In this document: piece after piece, positions 59,501-64,000 of the stretch
Numbering within the stretch: position 1 is the stretch's first letter
Layout: each line of letters begins with the position of its first letter
NCBI GenBank assembly: GCA_030695565.1
Contig: JAUYRZ010000039.1
Location: forward strand, 19,870 to 83,869
Source of the DNA: Archangium sp.
Lineage (GTDB): Bacteria; Myxococcota; Myxococcia; Myxococcales; Myxococcaceae
Reading direction: 5' to 3'
DNA: 64,000 nt
Position numbers and translations under genes: made by a program
The notes under the pieces: generated by a model
Database searches by the model: none
The model's input: the letters and a program-made list of their open reading frames with translations, nothing else
What the model was told of the DNA's origin: nothing

Positions 59501-60763
59501 ATGGAGAACACCGCCACGCTGAAGCAGGTCGATCCCGTCATCGCCGAGCTCATTCAGTCGGAGACCCGCCGCCAGGAAGAGGGCCTCGAGCTCATCGCCT
59601 CGGAGAACTTCGTCAGCCCCGCAGTGATGGAGGCGGTCGGCACGACGCTCACCAACAAGTACGCCGAGGGCTACCCCGGCAAGCGCTACTACGGCGGCTG
59701 CGAAGAGGTCGACAAGGTGGAGCAGCTGGCCATCGATCGCGCGATTCAATTGTTCGGCGCGCAGGCGGCCAACGTGCAGCCGCACTCCGGCAGCCAGGCC
59801 AACATGGCCGCGTACATGGCGCTGATGAAGGTGGGCGACACCATGCTGTCGCTCGATCTCAACTCGGGTGGCCACCTCACCCACGGCGCCGCGTTCAACT
59901 TCTCCGGCAAGCTCTACAAGGTCGTGCACTACGGCCTGGTGAAGGAGACCGAGCAGATCGACTACGCCCAGGCCGAGACGCTGGCCAAGGAGCACAAGCC
60001 GCGGGTGATCGTGGTGGGCGCTTCGGCGTACCCGCGCATCATCGACTTCCCGCGCTTCAAGACCATCGCCGACTCGGTGGGCGCGGCCCTGCTGGTGGAC
60101 ATGGCGCACATCGCAGGCCTGGTCGCTGGCGGGGTGCACCCGTCTCCGATTCCGTACGCAGACATCGTCACCACCACCACGCACAAGACGCTGCGGGGCC
60201 CGCGCTCCGGCCTCATCTTGATGAAGGAGCAGTACGCGAAGACCATCAACAGCCAGGTGTTCCCCGGCATGCAGGGCGGGCCGTTGATGCACGTGATCGC
60301 CGCGAAGGCCGTCGCGTTTCGAGAGGCACTGCAGCCGAGTTTCAAGGCGTACGCCAGGCAGGTGGTCGACAACGCGAAGGCGCTGGCCGAAGGGCTTCAG
60401 GGCCAGGGGCTGCGCATCGTCTCGGGCGGCACCGACAACCACCTCATGCTGCTCGATCTGCGGCCCAAGAAGGTCACCGGGAAGCTCGCGGAAGACGTGC
60501 TCAACCGCGCGGGCATCACGGTGAACAAGAACCAGATTCCGTTCGATCCCGAGAAGCCCACCGTCAGCTCCGGCGTGCGCGTGGGGACGGCGGCGATCAC
60601 CACCCGCGGCCTGGGCGTGCCCGAGATGGCGAAGGTGGCCGCGTTCATCGGGCAGGCGCTCGACCTGCACGCGGATGAAGCGGCGTTGGCGCGCATCCGC
60701 GACGAGGTGAAGCAGTTCACGAAGTCGTTCCCGCTCTACCAATCGCGCCTCGAGAAGAGCTGA
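59501..60763 (+). CDS. glyA: Serine hydroxymethyltransferase
   Basis: PLP enzyme converting serine and tetrahydrofolate to glycine and methylene-tetrahydrofolate. The 420-residue protein has [31 protein letters not shown], the HGxAFNF-like stretch, and the PLP Lys K229 in [14 protein letters not shown]. It supplies one-carbon units used by purH. nrdR follows after three bases, then ribD overlapping, the common glyA-nrdR-ribD order. Confidence 0.97.
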   Translation: MENTATLKQVDPVIAELIQSETRRQEEGLELIASENFVSPAVMEAVGTTLTNKYAEGYPGKRYYGGCEEVDKVEQLAIDRAIQLFGAQAANVQPHSGSQANMAAYMALMKVGDTMLSLDLNSGGHLTHGAAFNFSGKLYKVVHYGLVKETEQIDYAQAETLAKEHKPRVIVVGASAYPRIIDFPRFKTIADSVGAALLVDMAHIAGLVAGGVHPSPIPYADIVTTTTHKTLRGPRSGLILMKEQYAKTINSQVFPGMQGGPLMHVIAAKAVAFREALQPSFKAYARQVVDNAKALAEGLQGQGLRIVSGGTDNHLMLLDLRPKKVTGKLAEDVLNRAGITVNKNQIPFDPEKPTVSSGVRVGTAAITTRGLGVPEMAKVAAFIGQALDLHADEAALARIRDEVKQFTKSFPLYQSRLEKS

Positions 60764-60766
60764 CCG

Positions 60767-61258
60767 ATGCGTTGTCCCTTCTGTGCCGCGGCCGACACCC
60801 GGGTGATGGACTCTCGCGATTCTGCCGAGGGCACGATCATCCGACGGCGGCGTGAGTGTGAGACCTGCAAACGCCGCTTCACCACCTACGAGCGGGTGGA
60901 AGAGCTGAACCCGCTGGTGGTGAAGAAAGACGGGCGCCGCGAGGGTTTCGATCGCGACAAGCTGCTCGCGGGCCTCAAGAAGGCCTGTGAGAAGCGGCCG
61001 GTGTCGGTCGATCAGGTGGAGCAGTTGGCCACGGAGATCGAACGCAAGCTGCAGGAGATGGGCGAGAAAGAAGTGCCCTCGACCAGCATCGGGCAGATGG
61101 TGATGGAGCGTTTGCCGCTGCTCGACGAGGTCGCCTACGTGCGCTTCGCCTCGGTGTACCGGAGCTTCCGGGACATCTCCGAGTTCATGGACGAGCTCAA
61201 AGACATCCTCCAGGCGCAGGCGAAGAAGGCGGCTGACAAGCCGAAGGGCAAGGGTTGA
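60767..61258 (+). CDS. nrdR: Transcriptional repressor NrdR
   Basis: Represses ribonucleotide reductase genes when dATP is high. The 163-residue protein has the zinc ribbon C3PFC6 and C31ETC34, [16 protein letters not shown], and an ATP-cone at about 49-139 ([51 protein letters not shown]). Target: the NrdR box upstream of nrdJ at 25321-25336. The Lys-rich tail is ordinary. It is three bases after glyA and overlaps ribD. Confidence 0.97.
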   Translation: MRCPFCAAADTRVMDSRDSAEGTIIRRRRECETCKRRFTTYERVEELNPLVVKKDGRREGFDRDKLLAGLKKACEKRPVSVDQVEQLATEIERKLQEMGEKEVPSTSIGQMVMERLPLLDEVAYVRFASVYRSFRDISEFMDELKDILQAQAKKAADKPKGKG

Positions 61259-62343
61259 ACGACGAAGCTGCCATGGCGCTCGCCATCGCCCAGGCCGTGA
61301 AGGGCATGGGCCGCACGCACCCGAACCCCGCCGTCGGCGCGGTGATCGTGAAGGGGGGCCGGGTGATCGCGAGCGGGTACCACGCGAAGCTCGGCGGTCC
61401 TCATGCGGAGGCCGTGGCGTTGTTGAACGCGGGCTCCGGGGCGAAGGGCGCGACGCTCTATTCGACGCTGGAGCCGTGCAATCACCATGGGCGCACGCCT
61501 CCGTGCAGCGATGCGATCATCGCGGCCGGGGTGAAGCGGGTGGTCTATGCGTCGAGTGATCCGAACCCGCTGGTGAATGGCAAGGGCGTGCGGCGGCTGC
61601 GCTCGGCGGGCATCGAGGTCGCGGCGCACGTGCTGCGGGACGCGGCCGATTCGCTCAATCAGCCGTTCCTGAAGGCGATGAAGACCGGCCTGCCGTGGGT
61701 GACTGCCAAGGCGGCGATCACGCTCGACGGGAAGTTGGCCACCTCGACGGGCAAGTCGAAGTGGATCAGCTCGGAGGCCTCGCGGAAGATCGCGCACCAG
61801 CTGCGAGACATGGTCGACGTGGTGGTGGTCGGTTCGTCGACCGTCATCGCCGATGATCCGCAGCTCACCACGCGGTTGGAGAAGAAGGGCACGCGCAACC
61901 CGATTCGGTTGGTGCTCGACCCCTCGTTGCGCACGAGCCCGAAGTCGAAGCTCTACGACACGAAGTCGGCGCGAACGATCGTCGCGACGCTCGAGCCCGC
62001 GGAGTCACGCGCGGCCGGCACGTTGGCGAAACGAGGCGTCGAGGTGTGGTCGATGCCGGGTTCCAAAGGCTCGCTCGACCTGCAGGCGTTGCTGCGCCGG
62101 TTGGTCAAGGAGGGCGCTCTGCACGTGCTGGTGGAGGGCGGGGCGGCGGTGCATCAGTCGTTCCTCGAGGCCGATCTCGTGGATGAGGTGGTGCTGTTCG
62201 TCGCTCCGAAGTTGTTCGGGCATTCAGGGCTCACCTGGTCCGGCGCACTCGGTGTTCAGGATCCGGCGAAGGCGCTGCAGTTCAAGACCATCGATGCGGT
62301 CAGTGTCGGCGGTGATCTGATGATCACCGCTCGGCGCGCGTGA
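61255..62343 (+). CDS. ribD: Bifunctional riboflavin deaminase/reductase
   Basis: Deaminates and reduces the pyrimidine intermediate of riboflavin synthesis. The 362-residue protein has a zinc deaminase domain with [10 protein letters not shown] (H50, E52) and [12 protein letters not shown] (C75, C84), and a C-terminal reductase domain ([33 protein letters not shown]). TTG 61255 overlaps the nrdR stop. ribE/ribBA/ribH, which often follow, are not present; the next bases hold decayed sequence, so the rib operon is cut off here. Confidence 0.96.
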   Translation: MNDEAAMALAIAQAVKGMGRTHPNPAVGAVIVKGGRVIASGYHAKLGGPHAEAVALLNAGSGAKGATLYSTLEPCNHHGRTPPCSDAIIAAGVKRVVYASSDPNPLVNGKGVRRLRSAGIEVAAHVLRDAADSLNQPFLKAMKTGLPWVTAKAAITLDGKLATSTGKSKWISSEASRKIAHQLRDMVDVVVVGSSTVIADDPQLTTRLEKKGTRNPIRLVLDPSLRTSPKSKLYDTKSARTIVATLEPAESRAAGTLAKRGVEVWSMPGSKGSLDLQALLRRLVKEGALHVLVEGGAAVHQSFLEADLVDEVVLFVAPKLFGHSGLTWSGALGVQDPAKALQFKTIDAVSVGGDLMITARRA

Positions 62344-62578
62344 GGAGATCGGGCGTCGCTGCATAGAAGGCGAGGGCGAGAAACGGTGTGCCGACCATGT
62401 AGCTCTCGTGCGTGTAGAACAGCACGGCGAGCTGGGCGCCGACGTCTCGCCACGCTCCCCATTTCGGGGCGCGTAACATCGCAACGGGCCCCACGCGGTT
62501 GAAGAAGCTGTTGGGGCCCAGGCTCCAGGCGAGTTCATCCGCGGCGCCCACCAGCAGTTCGGGCCGGCGGCTGAGTCT
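62324..62578 (-). pseudogene. C-terminal remnant of a membrane-associated protein
   Basis: The minus strand is open from 62578 to a TGA at 62326-62324, overlapping the ribD end by 20 bases. The 84 residues (start RLSRRPELLVGAADELAWS, later LFYTHESYMVGTPFLALAF) look like a real protein tail. No start with a ribosome-binding site is present. A neighbouring frame further upstream (to about 62640) gives ALRALAYASTMVRRE, which could be the preceding part after a frameshift. I do not recognise the family. Confidence 0.4.
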
Positions 62579-62643
62579 TCACGACGCACCATGGTGGAAG
62601 CGTAGGCGAGGGCGCGCAGAGCCACTTGCCGCCAAAGCCTTGA

Positions 62644-63860
62644 GCATGCAGGTTCGAGTCGTTCGCCAACGTAATTGCCGGACAATCCCGGACCGTCGCC
62701 TGGAGAGCACCGCTGGCGGCCACTCTTGTCTCAGAAAAAGCAATCTCTGCTGCAGATTCCGTCAGGTATCAGACCGTCGATTTCAACGCGAGCGCACCCC
62801 TCGTCCCTGTGGTCGGCGCGTATGGCGATGGGAACAATGCGGTTCAATTCAAGCTATTGATGCAGCCGCAGCTGGGTTCCGCGGAACCCCCGCCCGAAGG
62901 AAGGAATGCCGGAGACGCGCGCGCACAGCCAACACAGAAGATGAGCCCGCGAACTCTCACGGAAATCGCTAGCGCCTCTACAGGCACTGTGCTTCCGGTG
63001 ACGATCAGGCTCGACGAGGAACTCACGTCTTCACTGGTTCCCGCGTTGCCGGTCGATGACTGGATACGCTTCCAAGACGACAACTTGTCGAACGAAGAGA
63101 TCTGGACACGGAGGGAAGCTCTCATTGCTGCCCGGCGCACCGAGGCGCAGACCAAGCAGCAGCGACTCAGAGAGTGGCTCATCGATCATGCCGTCGATGG
63201 CGCAAGTGGGCACTGGCTCGTGAATGCGATGACCGCCGGCCTTACTCCGCAGCAGATCCACGACGTGGCTGCTCTAGAGTATGTGAGGTGGGTTTCGTAC
63301 GCTGACCCGGCACCTCTCCCCCCGACGTCGAACAATTGGGACGGCACCTAGGTACGATGCCTGGGATGATGCCGTTTACAACGCGCAACAAGCTGGCACG
63401 CTCGTTGTCTCGTCTGCCGGAAACGAAGGGCAAGTGCAACCAGTTGGGACTTGTGGGTTGAGTGGCCTCGGCGAGGTGCCTTCCATCTTGACGGTCGGTG
63501 CGTTGATCAATCCCGGAGTTTCCTACAGCTATTCTTCGACCCCACCCGCAGCATCCTCCAGCGAAGGTGGCGTCAACATCACGACCAACTCGCAGACCTA
63601 CTACAGAGCCCTCAGTGGCGTGGACCTCATGGTTCCAGGCTATTGGGAGTTTCCTGTCAACAATGGTGGGACCTTCGGCCCCGCAACGGGCGGTACGAGT
63701 TTGGCAGCGCCACAGGTCGCGGCGGCGGCTGTGAACTTCAAGCATTGGGCGATCTCCAAAGGCTGGGCCTCGCTGTGTGCTCAGTTGAATGCGTACAACA
63801 TCCCAGCAGGAACGACGCGACAGGTGATGGTTGTTGTTTACTATTCCGCCGACACGGTGA
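62644..63860 (+). pseudogene. Broken subtilisin-family (S8) protease
   Basis: The first frame is open from 62644 to TAG 63351 (FESFANVIAGQSRTV, then ADSVRYQTVDFNASAPL, then a propeptide-like region LREWLIDHAVDGASGH and NAMTAGLTPQQIHDVAAL). The second frame (+1) starts about 63353 with RYDAWDDAVYN and VVSSAGNEGQVQPV, and holds the S8 Ser motif GTSLAAPQVAAAAV. The Asp and His motifs of the triad, normally between these parts, are absent, so the gene has lost an internal piece and its frame. No start codon with a signal peptide is seen at the 5' end. The end runs into the IS-like terminus at 63861. It is not functional as it stands. Confidence 0.7.
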
Positions 63861-64000
63861 GTGAGCGTCCGCCCGACCGCGCCTTGATCGCGCGCGCGTA
63901 GGCGCGGCCGCCGTGGCACGCCGGCGGGATGTTCAACCGAGACAACGCAGGCGTGAGCACGAAGCATTGGACGGCCGACGAGGCGCGCGCGGTGCTGCGG
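63861..64000 (+). mobile_element. Possible left end of an IS66-type insertion sequence
   Basis: GTGAGCGTCCGCC at 63861-63873 resembles the GTAAGCG start of IS66-family inverted repeats, and it cuts the subtilase frame. From ATG 63929 or GTG 63953 the frame is open to the window end, and MSTKHWTADEARAVLR resembles the N-terminus of the IS66 accessory protein TnpA. The element continues past the window, so neither the other end nor a target duplication can be seen. Confidence 0.4.
63929..64000 (+). CDS. N-terminus of a possible IS66 TnpA-like protein, cut by the window end
   Basis: Only 24 codons are visible: MFNRDNAGV and then STKHWTADEARAVLR. The HWTADEARAVL pattern fits the first helix of the small helix-turn-helix TnpA of IS66 elements. 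Alternative start GTG 63953. Too short for a firm call. Confidence 0.35.
   Translation, partial: MFNRDNAGVSTKHWTADEARAVLR

Noticed and set aside
62650..62670. tRNA-like T-loop sequence GGTTCGAGTC
   Set aside because: No matching acceptor, D or anticodon stems could be built around it.

Overview
The window is chromosomal DNA of high GC content, almost fully packed with genes. It looks like a member of the Myxococcota (myxobacteria and relatives). This is inferred from the gene types: a B12-dependent ribonucleotide reductase, a MJ0042 zinc-ribbon/TPR protein, a Ser/Thr kinase with a C-terminal membrane anchor, a small PilZ protein, several Cys-rich or tiny lipoproteins, an RpoH-like alternative sigma factor, and a separate protein carrying only sigma region 4. 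No rRNA, tRNA or CRISPR array was seen.

Layout. 1-2055: 3' part of nadB and a LOG-family hydrolase. 2056-3459: a hairpin-rich gap, a MerR-like regulator and a sigma-region-4 protein. 3585-11388: purH, a large zinc-ribbon/TPR protein, purD, and an lptF/lptG-like permease pair in one tightly packed run. 11745-17908: envelope polysaccharide genes (a GT39 and two GT4 glycosyltransferases, a polyprenyl-phosphate sugar transferase) with an orphan GspC/PDZ-like protein and a small gene broken by an in-frame TGA. 17908-22106: small secreted proteins, a Cys-rich protein, a Ser/Thr kinase and a Crp/Fnr-like regulator. 22292-25706: nrdJ with a readable promoter and a NrdR box; nrdR itself lies at 60767-61258. 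25707-32220: a 2Fe-2S protein, a Bax-inhibitor-1 protein, an ATP-grasp-like protein, a lipoprotein and a BON-MscS channel. 32272-39557: a long same-strand run with many ATGA/GTGA overlaps, holding a TPP enzyme, an isochorismatase-like hydrolase, a Rieske protein, a shortened F420-reductase-like protein, and pterin genes (pteridine reductase-like SDR, FolB-cupin fusion, QueD/PTPS, FolE) followed by a GlcD-type oxidase. 39656-41640: an RpoH-like sigma factor, a TPR-like secreted protein and TatA. 41764-49813: polyphosphate and phosphate signalling (ppk, ppx, two PhoB-like regulators, a PhoR-like kinase, a phosphoesterase) and a PilZ protein. 49818-56585: two secreted proteins, then yceD-rpmF-fabH-fabD-fabG-acpP-fabF, without the usual plsX. 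56582-61258 and on to 62343: tiny lipoproteins, rpiB, a phosphate-type porin, glyA-nrdR-ribD. 62324-64000: decayed fragments (a membrane protein tail and a subtilase) ending at what may be the left end of an IS66-type element.

Most of the window is ordinary core metabolism. The points most worth a second look are the in-frame TGA with a hairpin just behind it (15322-15693), the pterin gene run with its FolB-cupin fusion and altered FolE, the internally deleted F420-reductase-like protein, the purH/purD-linked zinc-ribbon/TPR protein, a family of short palindromic repeats between genes, and the subtilase wreck next to the IS-like end.
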